Part shown: positions 1 through 6,712 of the stretch, one piece after another
Numbering within the stretch: the first letter of the stretch is position 1
How the letters are laid out: each line of letters begins with the position of its first letter
Assembly (NCBI GenBank): GCA_035566435.1
Contig: DATMRF010000073.1
Location: 1 to 23,169 of the forward strand
Reading direction: 5' to 3'
DNA from: DATMRF01 sp035566435
GTDB lineage: Bacteria > Verrucomicrobiota > Verrucomicrobiia > Limisphaerales > UBA8199
Length of the DNA stretch: 23,169 bases
Translations under genes and position numbers: made by a program
Notes under the pieces: model-generated
Seen by the model: only the letters and a program-made list of their open reading frames with translations
Told to the model about the DNA's origin: nothing
Database searches by the model: none

Positions 1-83
1 CCCAGTATTGGTTGGAAGCTTTTTTGCGTCTTTCGCGCTCAACCTTCTCTGCCAGCGGCGGTCGGTGAATTCAATTGTTAGGA
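1..83 (+). other. Right half of an attC site, cut by window edge
   Basis: GTTAGGA at 77-83 resembles the right attC box, although its last base departs from GTTRRRY. It is preceded by a GC-rich arm around 50-68. The first cassette gene starts 7 bp after it, as at other sites in the array. The complementary left arm is not visible and should lie outside the window. Confidence 0.4.
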
Positions 84-90
84 TTCCAAT

Positions 91-273
91 ATGAACCCTC
101 TCCCAAACTCAAAGAGATTACAATTACTCAACGCATTCGTCCTGTTCTTGGCAGTCTCCGGCCGAGCCGAGTTTTGGCAATCCCAACAGCTCAACTGCGC
201 GATCAGTCTGCCATTAGAAAGCGGTTGGACTCGGCTAACCCCGCCAGCAGACACGAAAGGGGTCAAACCATAA
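91..273 (+). CDS. Cassette 1: short secreted hypothetical protein, possibly truncated
   Basis: This 60-residue frame opens 7 bp after a right attC box. Residues 8-26 look like a signal peptide (basic KR, then the hydrophobic stretch LLNAFVLFLAVSG and a possible cleavage after GRA). The short mature part has a FWQSQQLNCAISLP segment typical of a secreted beta-rich domain, but it ends early. An overlapping 96-codon frame starting inside the attC box (75-365) has less protein-like composition, so I rejected it. The stop falls just where GGGGTCAAACC followed by an AT-rich stretch begins, and 86 non-coding bases remain before the next attC. The original gene may have been cut there. Function unknown. 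Confidence 0.5.
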   Translation: MNPLPNSKRLQLLNAFVLFLAVSGRAEFWQSQQLNCAISLPLESGWTRLTPPADTKGVKP

Positions 274-359
274 CTTTACACTTTTGGATTTCTCCTGCGG
301 GCATTTTCCACTTTTCTTTTGGGCGCTTCGGAGCACCCTACTCGTGCAATGAATGCAGG

Positions 360-452
360 GGCTAACAAACGGCCTGGAGTGGACTCGGGATGCCGCGTTC
401 CGTTTGCATTTCAACGTCCTCGGCCCCGCGCCCCTCAGGCCGAGCGTTAAGC
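360..452 (+). other. attC site 1 (93 bp)
   Basis: The left box is GGCTAAC (360-366) and the right box GTTAAGC (446-452). The arms ACGGCCTGGAG near the left end and CTCAGGCCGAGCG near the right end pair, with an unpaired base as in attC. The sequence is close to site 5 (3282-3374), which has the same length. The next gene starts 4 bp downstream. Confidence 0.85.
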
Positions 453-456
453 ACAG

Positions 457-1716
457 ATGTTCACCTTACGTACGAACCTAAAGAGCATAATCGTTTTGGC
501 GCTGGCGGGCGGCGTGTGGGTTGCGACAGGCCTAACCGCGGAGACTAATTCTATCGCGGATGCGGCGGTCGCGTCCCCGCAGACAAGACGAATGCTGATT
601 GACCAGTACGAAGCCAAAACGAACGATTTCGCCGATGAACGGCTATTGGCGGTAGCGATAAGTTACGCCACGGAAGACCACCTCGACAAAGCGACAACCG
701 TTTACGAGCGATTTCTGCAGGACCACCCTCGTAATACCCGCGCTTTGAGGGGATTGGGATTTTGCTATTTCAGAAAAGGCGACATGGCAGGTGCTTCGCA
801 GCCTCCCAAGGACGCAATCCTCTACTTGAGCAAAGCTTGGGCCCTTGGAGATACCGGTTCGTTAGTGCCACTCGGAGCCTGCTATCTGGCGACCAAACAA
901 TACGACCAAATGGAACTCCTCCTGCCAAGTTTGCTCAAACAGAAGCAAGGGGACGCGGACGTTGTAAGTTGCCTGGTGGCCTACGCGCTGGCTAAGGACC
1001 CGCCCAGGGAGGATTTGTTGCTCAGCGCTATTGAGGGAATACCGGACAAGGAGATTTTGGTTCGCGATGATCTCGCACAGCTGCTTGCTAAAGCCGTGGA
1101 GCGCCTCAGAGCCATTGCCGAGAACGAGCCTGCCTCTCAGGCCATTTTGCGCAAAGTCGTGCGCGGTTATGAGGCCGACAAGCAAGCCTGGCCAAAGGTG
1201 CGTCTGTGCGCAGTCGCGGACGCATATTGCTTTCTCGGCGAGCGGTCTGAGGCTGAGCCTATCTACAGGAAAGTGTTAGAGAATGATCCCGATAACCAGT
1301 ACGCCTTGACTGGGCTGGGTGCGGTCGATATGTACGCACACAGATTTCCTGACGCGATTGCACACTATCGCAGGGCTTGGTCTCTTGGGAACGAGCACGC
1401 TCTTCAAGGACTGGGGGCCGCTTACCTCCTCGCTAACGATCTCGAAGGCATGAAAGACATCCTTCCCGCCCTGCTCGCACGAAAGGCACAGGATCTGCAG
1501 ATCCTCAACTCTCTCATCGCCTACGCCCTTAACAAGAGTCCGAAAGACAAAGAATTTTTCTTCAAAGCGATCGAGGGCATACCGGAGGACCAGATTCTGC
1601 GTCGTCAAGATACGACGGAGGCGGTCGCCGCAGGTCTTCGCACGTTCGGAGAAGAGGAGCGCGCCCGTCGTTTGCTGAAGCAGAAGGAAGAACAAGATAA
1701 GGGACGCCGCGCATGA
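457..1716 (+). CDS. Cassette 2: secreted TPR-repeat protein with internal duplication
   Basis: This 419-residue protein starts 4 bp after attC 1. Residues 7-29 form a signal peptide (SIIVLALAGGVWVATGL, likely cleaved after TAE), so it should be exported. The remainder is tetratricopeptide-like helical repeat, for example around residues 60-110 and 255-310. Two blocks of about 85 residues are clearly related: DAILYLSKAWALGD...AIEGIPDKEIL (about 121-205) and DAIAHYRRAWSLGN...AIEGIPEDQIL (about 298-380). This indicates a tandem duplication of a unit of roughly 175-180 residues. TPR proteins are usually protein-binding scaffolds; no catalytic motif is visible and the partner is unknown. The gene is long for an integron cassette. 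Confidence 0.85.
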   Translation: MFTLRTNLKSIIVLALAGGVWVATGLTAETNSIADAAVASPQTRRMLIDQYEAKTNDFADERLLAVAISYATEDHLDKATTVYERFLQDHPRNTRALRGLGFCYFRKGDMAGASQPPKDAILYLSKAWALGDTGSLVPLGACYLATKQYDQMELLLPSLLKQKQGDADVVSCLVAYALAKDPPREDLLLSAIEGIPDKEILVRDDLAQLLAKAVERLRAIAENEPASQAILRKVVRGYEADKQAWPKVRLCAVADAYCFLGERSEAEPIYRKVLENDPDNQYALTGLGAVDMYAHRFPDAIAHYRRAWSLGNEHALQGLGAAYLLANDLEGMKDILPALLARKAQDLQILNSLIAYALNKSPKDKEFFFKAIEGIPEDQILRRQDTTEAVAAGLRTFGEEERARRLLKQKEEQDKGRRA

Positions 1717-1760
1717 CAGCGATTTGGTACGACGGTGCATTTGAGAAGATGAAGGGAGCG

Positions 1761-1886
1761 GCTTAACAATTCGATGAAGCCGAACCGCCGCAATCAGGTA
1801 CCGCTCGCGGCCATTCAGAAGGTCGGACGTGCCGTTCACGCTCGACCTGGACTCCCGGCGGCGGTCGCTTATCTCAAATGTTATCC
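1761..1886 (+). other. attC site 2 (126 bp, divergent)
   Basis: The left box GCTTAAC (1761-1767) fits RYYYAAC. The right box GTTATCC (1880-1886) departs from GTTRRRY. The arm ATTCGATGAAGCCGAACCGC pairs imperfectly with GCGGTCGCTTATCTCAAAT, with two unpaired bases. It is the longest and weakest of the set, placed with help from gene spacing on both sides. Confidence 0.55.
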
Positions 1887-1888
1887 GG

Positions 1889-2128
1889 ATGAAAGAAGCA
1901 CCCGTTGAAACCATTTACGCCCGCGGCGGAAAGCGTCGAGTGGTTATCTTCCAGCGAGCATCGGGAAGCTATGGCTACAGGGAGGAATATCATTACAAGA
2001 ATGACTTGGCGCATGTAGAGGGTTGGGCTTCTCTGGGGGGAAATGCATGTTATTATGAAGATCTGGAAACAGCTAAACGTGAGCTGGTCGATAACGTTGC
2101 GTGGCTCGCAAAGCGCAAAATTGGGTAA
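1889..2128 (+). CDS. Cassette 3: small soluble hypothetical protein (79 aa)
   Basis: I chose the ATG at 1889, 2 bp after the attC 2 right box, rather than upstream codons that would read through the recombination site. The product has no signal peptide or membrane segment. It is rich in charged and aromatic residues, with a GYREEYHYKNDLAHVEGWA core and a helical ETAKRELVDNVAWLAKRK end. This suggests a compact alpha/beta protein. The stop codon overlaps the left box of the next attC, as in tightly packed cassettes. I do not recognise a family. Confidence 0.7.
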   Translation: MKEAPVETIYARGGKRRVVIFQRASGSYGYREEYHYKNDLAHVEGWASLGGNACYYEDLETAKRELVDNVAWLAKRKIG

Positions 2129-2215
2129 CCATCCGGCTGCTGGCAGCGCCGGGTTTAAGCGCTTGTTTGAAATCGAACACCGTTTGCCCGGCGTGCCAGA
2201 GCCGGGATGTTAGAC
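2123..2215 (+). other. attC site 3 (93 bp)
   Basis: The left box is GGGTAAC (2123-2129) and the right box GTTAGAC (2209-2215). The arm CATCCGGCTGCTGGCA pairs with TGCCAGAGCCGGGATG apart from one or two bulged bases, which is the classic asymmetric attC pairing. Confidence 0.85.
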
Positions 2216-2230
2216 GGCTTCGCCCTTGGC

Positions 2231-2629
2231 ATGAAACGCTGGTTGTTCGCCATTGTCCTCGTCGGCCTTACTGTTTCCTGTGACCGGAACGGTGCGGTCA
2301 GCGGCATTTTTCGTCTCAGAGCTGATTCTCCGCTGCCCTCGTGGGTGGCGCTGCCGTCCGGAACCACGCGAGATTCGGTGAGTGTCACAATCACCACATA
2401 TGAGGCGACGACCAGCCCCCAGTGGAAAGAGAGATTCGTGGTGCGAGACAAAAGCACCGGGCGGATAATTCAGGAAGCGATGGGTGTCGGATACTGGCAT
2501 CCTGATTCCGACCGGCACAAAGCACCAGCAGCCACTTATCCGAACTGGGTCATTATTGAAGTCGACGGGACCAAAGAAGTCTATGAGCAATCGGAGGGGA
2601 ATGATTTGCTCAGGATTGTGAAGAGATGA
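2231..2629 (+). CDS. Cassette 4: lipoprotein of unknown function (132 aa)
   Basis: From the ATG at 2231 the protein starts MKRWLFAIVLVGLTVSC, a short type II signal peptide with lipobox LTVSC and lipidated Cys17. An upstream ATG at 2207 overlaps the attC box and would add eight residues before this signal, so I did not use it. The mature part (FRLRADSPLPSWVALPSG..., later YPNWVIIEVDGTKEVYEQ) resembles a family of small beta-rich periplasmic lipoproteins of unknown function. It is the second cassette product with a clear export signal. The left box of the next attC begins 4 bp after the stop. Confidence 0.8.
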   Translation: MKRWLFAIVLVGLTVSCDRNGAVSGIFRLRADSPLPSWVALPSGTTRDSVSVTITTYEATTSPQWKERFVVRDKSTGRIIQEAMGVGYWHPDSDRHKAPAATYPNWVIIEVDGTKEVYEQSEGNDLLRIVKR

Positions 2630-2633
2630 AGCC

Positions 2634-2723
2634 GTCTAACATTTGCTGCAGCGAATGCGCCGATTGTGTCTTGGTTTCAACCCCGAGCCACTGGCAGCGC
2701 ATCGCTGATCTTTTTCGTTAGAC
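2634..2723 (+). other. attC site 4 (90 bp)
   Basis: The left box GTCTAAC (2634-2640) and right box GTTAGAC (2717-2723) are perfect complements. GCAGCGAATGCGC on the left pairs with GCGCATCGCTG on the right, leaving one unpaired A. The next gene starts 18 bp later. Confidence 0.85.
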
Positions 2724-2741
2724 GAAAAGCCTACGCACACG

Positions 2742-3287
2742 ATGTTCGAAGTCACTTACAACGACATCACGCTTCTATGTCAGTCCGCTGCTCTCCCGGA
2801 GCTGTACGCTGAGTATCAGAAGCACGCGAGACTTCGGGAAGAGTTTGACCTTCCGGATCGGGAGGAGGGGCGGTGGTGCTTCATCGGCGTGAAGAAAGAC
2901 TCCGGTTGGCCGTTTCTCACGGTCGCGCAGCGGTTCTGGCCTGCTGGCGCCGCTTTTAGTCCAGGAGCGCTGCTTGTCCCCGAAACCTCGCTGCTATTCA
3001 TTGGGGCAGGCGAACGCCTGCTTGCCTATGACCTACGTGCGCCAAAACGCCTATGGCAAGACACGGCCGATACCGGGTTTTGGCACTGGCACCGCTACGG
3101 CGACTTTGTGCTCATGGCAGCTGAGTTGGAGTTCGCGGCATGGAGTAAGGAAGGCCTAAAACTCTGGTCGACTTTTGTCGAGCCTCCGTGGGATTATCAG
3201 GTTGTTCGAGATTCGGTCACCCTCGATGTTATGGGAAAGAAGAGCACCTTCGATTTGCAGCATGGCCCCCAGAACACAAAGGTCTAA
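2742..3287 (+). CDS. Cassette 5: hypothetical protein, beta-rich, soluble (181 aa)
   Basis: The ATG lies 18 bp after attC 4 and the stop overlaps the left box of attC 5. There is no signal peptide. The sequence has regularly spaced aromatic beta-strand segments (WCFIGVKKD, WPFLTVAQRF, SLLFIGAGERLLAYDL, GFWHWHRYGDFVLMAAELEFAAW, LWSTFVEPPWDYQV). This suggests two or three blades of a propeller-like or PQQ-like sheet in a cytoplasmic protein. The family seems to be a widespread uncharacterised one, but I cannot name it, and no catalytic motif is evident. Confidence 0.8.
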   Translation: MFEVTYNDITLLCQSAALPELYAEYQKHARLREEFDLPDREEGRWCFIGVKKDSGWPFLTVAQRFWPAGAAFSPGALLVPETSLLFIGAGERLLAYDLRAPKRLWQDTADTGFWHWHRYGDFVLMAAELEFAAWSKEGLKLWSTFVEPPWDYQVVRDSVTLDVMGKKSTFDLQHGPQNTKV

Positions 3288-3374
3288 CGAGCGGCCTGGA
3301 GTGGGCGCGGGATGGCGCGTCCCGTTTGCATTTCAGCGCCCCCGGCCCCGCGCCACTCAGGCCGGACGTTGGGC
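3282..3374 (+). other. attC site 5 (93 bp)
   Basis: The left box is GTCTAAC (3282-3288) and the right box GTTGGGC (3368-3374). CGGCCTGGAGTGG pairs with CCACTCAGGCCG, leaving an unpaired base. It is very similar along its whole length to site 1, including the central GTTTGCATTTCA stretch. Confidence 0.9.
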
Positions 3375-3391
3375 GTTTTGAAGAAGTCGCC

Positions 3392-3808
3392 ATGGCCAGT
3401 GAAGAATCAACGAAGACTTCGGCAATGGATCGAGCAGCAGCGCGCATCCCGCCGTGGCCGCCCCAGGAACCTGCGGGCGACGGAGGCGACTTCCGGATTG
3501 TCGTCGAGTTCCGCGAAGAGCGTGAAGCGGCGGGAGAAGCGAAGGGCGGCGAGCGGCTTGCCGCCGTTACGTTTGATCCGGGGCGGAGCCGCGATACCCA
3601 CGAGCATTTGTCGCCGCGAGGAGTGCCGCCGCTCTTCGCAACGCTTTCGTACGGGGCAGACACCGGAGCGCTGCTGATCATGGTTCTCCAATCCGAGCGG
3701 GACCTACTGACAGTGTGCAGCCCGGGACCCGCGGACACCTATACGACGGTTCGCCTTTCCAATGAGACATGCCTCTCGATATTCGTGCACCGGAATTGTA
3801 AAGTGTGA
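3392..3808 (+). CDS. Cassette 6: hypothetical protein (138 aa)
   Basis: The ATG at 3392 follows attC 5 by 17 bp and has a GAAGAA ribosome-binding-like stretch. Upstream in-frame codons run through the attC and into the previous gene, so I discounted them. Residues 1-60 are charged and Pro/Ala/Glu-rich and probably disordered. Residues 75-138 look folded and beta-rich (PPLFATLSYGADTGALLIMVLQSERDLLTVCSP). I see no signal peptide, and no family is recognised. The stop is 6 bp from the next attC. The high GC content keeps several other frames open here, so confidence is moderate. Confidence 0.6.
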   Translation: MASEESTKTSAMDRAAARIPPWPPQEPAGDGGDFRIVVEFREEREAAGEAKGGERLAAVTFDPGRSRDTHEHLSPRGVPPLFATLSYGADTGALLIMVLQSERDLLTVCSPGPADTYTTVRLSNETCLSIFVHRNCKV

Positions 3809-3814
3809 TCAAAG

Positions 3815-3907
3815 GCCCAACCCGGCGCATGCACTGGACGGCGCAATAGCGTCTCTGTTTCATTCTGGACGTCATCCACGCGCCGCCAGTGATGCGCGTC
3901 GTTGCTT
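3815..3907 (+). other. attC site 6 (93 bp), last recognisable site
   Basis: The left box is GCCCAAC (3815-3821). The right box GTTGCTT (3901-3907) departs from consensus. The arms are strong: CGCATGCACTGGACGGCGC pairs with GCGCCGCCAGTGATGCG, leaving two bulged bases. No further attC-like pair was found downstream. Confidence 0.8.
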
Positions 3908-3981
3908 CACACTTTAGCCTCTCCCCTGTCATGGCCGTGACAAAACCGAAATGACGCAAAAATCATAATGCAAATCGACCT

Positions 3982-4161
3982 ATGAAAAACCATGTGAACG
4001 TAGACGAATGGGCCGCCATGTTCCAGGAGATTGGCTCGGACGAGGCGCAAAGAGAACGGTGGCACAAGCTTTTCGAAGCCCGCCACCCGGCCGCACACCA
4101 GGCTTTCCCGGAGTGGCTGGGAATCACTTTCCTCCTGTTCAAATCCGCGTCCGCCGCCTGA
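3982..4161 (+). CDS. Small protein at end of cassette array (59 aa), probable frameshifted tail
   Basis: The product begins MKNHVNVDEWAAMFQEIG and continues with ERWHKLFEARHPAAHQAFPEWLG, a helical pattern I recognise from short uncharacterised bacterial proteins of about 60 residues. In that family WLG is normally followed by a Pro-containing helix such as PPEEI.RIR. Here the frame continues into an unrelated hydrophobic end, while the +2 frame at once offers FPPVQIRVRRL. A single indel near 4122-4128 would explain this. It lies 74 bp after attC 6 and has no attC of its own, so it may be the first gene outside the array or a cassette that lost its site. The family memory is approximate. Confidence 0.6.
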   Translation: MKNHVNVDEWAAMFQEIGSDEAQRERWHKLFEARHPAAHQAFPEWLGITFLLFKSASAA

Positions 4162-4685
4162 CTCGCGACTCTCGACCGCTTGCCTCCGTCCACTTTTCCA
4201 CCTCTGTCGCCTAATTTTGATACACTTCCCTAATCCCCATTTAAGCATTCCCCGTGCCCAGCAGCCCGAATCCCCGCCGGAAAAGCTAAAAACTCTAGCG
4301 CATTCCCCACAAAACACGCAGCAGCTCATCTCATTTCAATGAGCCCTATTAGGTTGGCATCATCTAAGCTACTTCTCTCCTCCAAGCGGGTTGAGCTACG
4401 CGGCTGCCGCCAGGAATGCGTCTGAGAGAAATTCAGCCGGTCCCGTCGGCCAACTCATTACCGCCCGGCTCTGTATGGTAAAGGATTATCCACCATCTGC
4501 AAACCATCAAAAGGCAACCCGAATGCTCCCCGGCCCTCGCTCCGTCTCGATTCCCGGCTCTGGCCGCCCGCCTTGCGCGCTCGGCCCCTCGTCTCACTCA
4601 AGCCCGTTAAACCTTGTTAAGCTTTGTTAAGCCTTGTTAAACCAAAAAAAATGTTCACACCTCAGGCTGCTCAACCCCTCCCATC
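4162..4685. other. Intergenic spacer without a convincing gene
   Basis: The 524 bases are C-rich on the + strand and low in complexity. Frames in this stretch are short and compositionally poor. The only structured element is the four-copy decamer repeat at 4606-4643, just before the next gene. Confidence 0.6.
4606..4643 (+). repeat. Four-copy 10-bp tandem repeat GTTAARCYTT
   Basis: Copies start at 4606, 4616, 4626 and 4636: GTTAAACCTT, GTTAAGCTTT, GTTAAGCCTT, GTTAAACC. The period is close to one helical turn, and the array lies about 40 bp before the start at 4686, so it could affect DNA bending or protein binding. Its role is unknown. Confidence 0.75.
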
Positions 4686-6122
4686 ATGAATGCGCTCGCT
4701 GAAAACCTTGGCGATACCCTCTCCCGCCTAACTCCCATTCCATTGCCCCCGCCTGGGTCCGCCTCCGCCGGCACCGCACCGGTCCCGGCTCCTGCTCCAC
4801 CCCCTGCTGGCTCTCCACCCACCCAGCTCCACCCCTCACGCTCGAAGGGCAAAACCCCGCGCCGGGGCAATGGCAAAATCCCTCACCTGGCCAAAGAACA
4901 CATCGACGCCATCAACCAATTCTTCGATGCCGGCGATACCTTTCGAGTCGTCCGGGAGAAATTGGCTCAGAGGGGCCTCGACGTTAACCTCGCCAACCTC
5001 TCCAGCTGGTACCATGGCGGTTACCAGGACCACCTTCACGCGCGCGAACGCCGTGACCAGGTCCTCCAGACCCAGCAACTCCTCCTCGAATTCGCCCGCG
5101 ACCCCCGCGCGCCCGACCTCACCCTGGTCGGACTCCATCTCGGCGTCACTCAGCTTTCCCACCAACTCCTCGAAATGGTCCCCGGCCCCCACAAGGAACA
5201 TTTCCAGACCGATACCGCGCAATACCTCCGCATGCTCAACACCCTCGCGCGCATGAGCAAATCTCTCCTCGCCCTCCAAAAATACCAGGATGACTCCACC
5301 AAGGCCCAGGCCGCCCAACTCGAACACAAAGACATCAACCGCGACCTCTCCGACCGTGAATACGGCCTCCTCGTTGACCGCATGGACGAAGTCTTCAAAC
5401 GCCGCCGCCGCAAGCCCGCCGCCCCGCCAGCCAATGGTAACGGCGCTGCCTCGACTCCGGACGCTTCCTCCGCCACTACATCCTCGTCCTCATCCTCTTC
5501 CTCTTTCTCTGCCTCGTCGTCGCCCTCGTCCTCGTCCTCGTCCTCGATCTCGTCCGCTTCCGCTCCCATCTCCGCCGGCACAAGCAGCGCAGATACTGTG
5601 GCCGTCCGCAAGGACTCTGCCGTTTCGCAGATTTCCAGTCTGCCAGCCACACCATCTGCCCAAACCGCCGCCGACCCGTCACAGTCCGAAGTAATCCAAA
5701 ATCCCGACCCCACCCCAATCCAAAATCCCCCGGCCCCTTTGAAATCTGAAATCTCAAATTTGAACTCGCCGGCACCGGCACCGGAGCCACCTCCTCCCAG
5801 CCAGCCTGTCGAAATGACGCCGATCCAAAATCAAAATTCAGAAATCACAAATCCAAATCCCCCCGGACATTGTCCCGCATGCAAACTCCTGTTGCCGCCG
5901 CTGCTTAAAAACGGGGAGCGCTCCATTCCCCTCTGCCCGAAGTGTGGTAGCGGCCTCTGCCCACCGCCCTCTTGGAATGCGTTCGACTGTCCTCCGCCAA
6001 AGATTAACCCCTCTGCCTGCGATATCTGCCGCCAGCGCCACCAACTCGATCCCAACGGTCTCCCGGACCCTTGCACCCAATGCGGCTTCCACCTCCTCAC
6101 CCACCCCACCCCTCACCTCTGA
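4686..6122 (+). CDS. Mosaic protein: HTH-like/terminase-small-subunit-like core with Cys-rich tail
   Basis: This is a 478-residue cytoplasmic protein. Residues 18-50 are Pro/Ala-rich. Residues 64-115 (IPHLAKEHIDAINQFFDAGDTF..., then LANLSSWYHGGY) look like a DNA-binding helix-turn-helix of the kind seen in phage terminase small subunits or Mu gp27-like proteins. Residues 115-240 are helical, ending in a basic KRRRRK. Residues 258-295 are a Ser tract encoded by a TCC/TCG microsatellite. Residues 335-392 are low complexity, encoded by DNA resembling dispersed AATCC/AAATC repeats. The tail has ten Cys (396, 399, 417, 420, 425, 435, 445, 448, 463, 466), four pairs being CxxC, consistent with two zinc ribbons. 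No other phage gene is nearby, so a phage role is only a guess. Confidence 0.7.
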   Translation: MNALAENLGDTLSRLTPIPLPPPGSASAGTAPVPAPAPPPAGSPPTQLHPSRSKGKTPRRGNGKIPHLAKEHIDAINQFFDAGDTFRVVREKLAQRGLDVNLANLSSWYHGGYQDHLHARERRDQVLQTQQLLLEFARDPRAPDLTLVGLHLGVTQLSHQLLEMVPGPHKEHFQTDTAQYLRMLNTLARMSKSLLALQKYQDDSTKAQAAQLEHKDINRDLSDREYGLLVDRMDEVFKRRRRKPAAPPANGNGAASTPDASSATTSSSSSSSSFSASSSPSSSSSSSISSASAPISAGTSSADTVAVRKDSAVSQISSLPATPSAQTAADPSQSEVIQNPDPTPIQNPPAPLKSEISNLNSPAPAPEPPPPSQPVEMTPIQNQNSEITNPNPPGHCPACKLLLPPLLKNGERSIPLCPKCGSGLCPPPSWNAFDCPPPKINPSACDICRQRHQLDPNGLPDPCTQCGFHLLTHPTPHL

Positions 6123-6238
6123 AGGACGAGTTGCACGAGTCCCCGTCAAATATTTGAATCTTGACCAGTGGAATTGGAGAGTCAACATGCTGAAGCATTG
6201 TCTGAGGAATAATTGTTGGGTATCAAAGAAGGGAGCGA

Positions 6239-6646
6239 GTGGTGGCAATACGTGTCGTTAGGCTCGGTAGCGAGAGAGTGAAGGGCGAAGGCACACGAAT
6301 CGGAACCGTTCGCCGTCCCCCACGGGGTGTGCCCAAGGCCGAGTTCGCTTCACAGAACTGGTATGATGTGTGGTTCCCCAACCTGGCGCCGAGCCTTGGA
6401 ACCGTGAAGCTCGGTCTCGCCGCCGAGACCACGGCTCAGTGGGCCAGGTTCATCAAAAAGTACCGCGCTGAAATGGCGACGCCAGAGAACCGTCACAACA
6501 TCGAACTGCTCGCGGCGCTGTCTCACCAGTGCAACTTCTCGGTTGGCTGCTACTGCGAGAATGAGGCGCATTGCCATCGTTCAGTGCTGCGCGAACTGCT
6601 GGCCGAGAAGGGCGCCGTTCTGGGACCGTCAGTCCGAAACGCCTGA
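6239..6646 (+). CDS. DUF488 family protein (135 aa)
   Basis: The C-terminal half carries the DUF488 signature: CYCENEAHCHRSVLREL at residues 104-120, with the Cys-Tyr-Cys pair and the CHR motif. Before it is the usual helical block with RFIKKYRAEM around 71-79. The family is small, soluble and of uncertain biochemical role; some annotations suggest a phosphatase-like or nucleic-acid-related fold. The start is GTG; two GTG codons lie in tandem at 6239 and 6242 after an AGGGAG ribosome-binding sequence at about 6230-6235. The stop overlaps a 16-bp palindrome. It is probably a stand-alone gene, since the next gene is 66 bp away with palindromes between. Confidence 0.85.
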   Translation: MVAIRVVRLGSERVKGEGTRIGTVRRPPRGVPKAEFASQNWYDVWFPNLAPSLGTVKLGLAAETTAQWARFIKKYRAEMATPENRHNIELLAALSHQCNFSVGCYCENEAHCHRSVLRELLAEKGAVLGPSVRNA

Positions 6647-6685
6647 CAGGTTAACCTGTCCCAAACGACCGGCAATAACGCCGGT
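6645..6685. promoter_or_regulatory. Two adjacent palindromes in the gap before the oxidoreductase gene
   Basis: GACAGGTTAACCTGTC at 6645-6660 is a perfect 16-bp palindrome with no spacer. ACCGGC (6668-6673) and GCCGGT (6680-6685) form a 6-bp stem with a 6-base loop. The first could be a dimeric repressor site and the second a small hairpin. There is no T tract, so a classic terminator is unlikely. Confidence 0.45.
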
Positions 6686-6712
6686 GGAAACGTTGACCCT
6701 GCAACATCGCTT

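Larger units (their letters stand above)
1..3907 (+). mobile_element. Integron-type gene cassette array (integrase outside window)
   Basis: Six short genes in one orientation are each followed by a site with attC architecture: an RYYYAAC-type box, an inverted arm, a central spacer, the complementary arm with one or two unpaired bases, and a GTTRRRY-type box. Complete sites lie at 360-452, 1761-1886, 2123-2215, 2634-2723, 3282-3374 and 3815-3907, and the right half of another opens the window. Four are exactly 93 bp. Start codons lie from inside the preceding right box (if the upstream ATG at 2207 were used) to about 18 bp beyond it, as in cassettes. In integrons attC lies 3' of each gene and the array runs away from intI, so an integrase, if present, should lie left of base 1. 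Without it this could also be an integrase-less cluster. The genes are unrelated to each other. Confidence 0.85.

Noticed and set aside
4606..4643. Four GTTRRRY matches as a degenerate attC
   Set aside because: They are direct decamer repeats without inverted arms, so they cannot form the attC hairpin.
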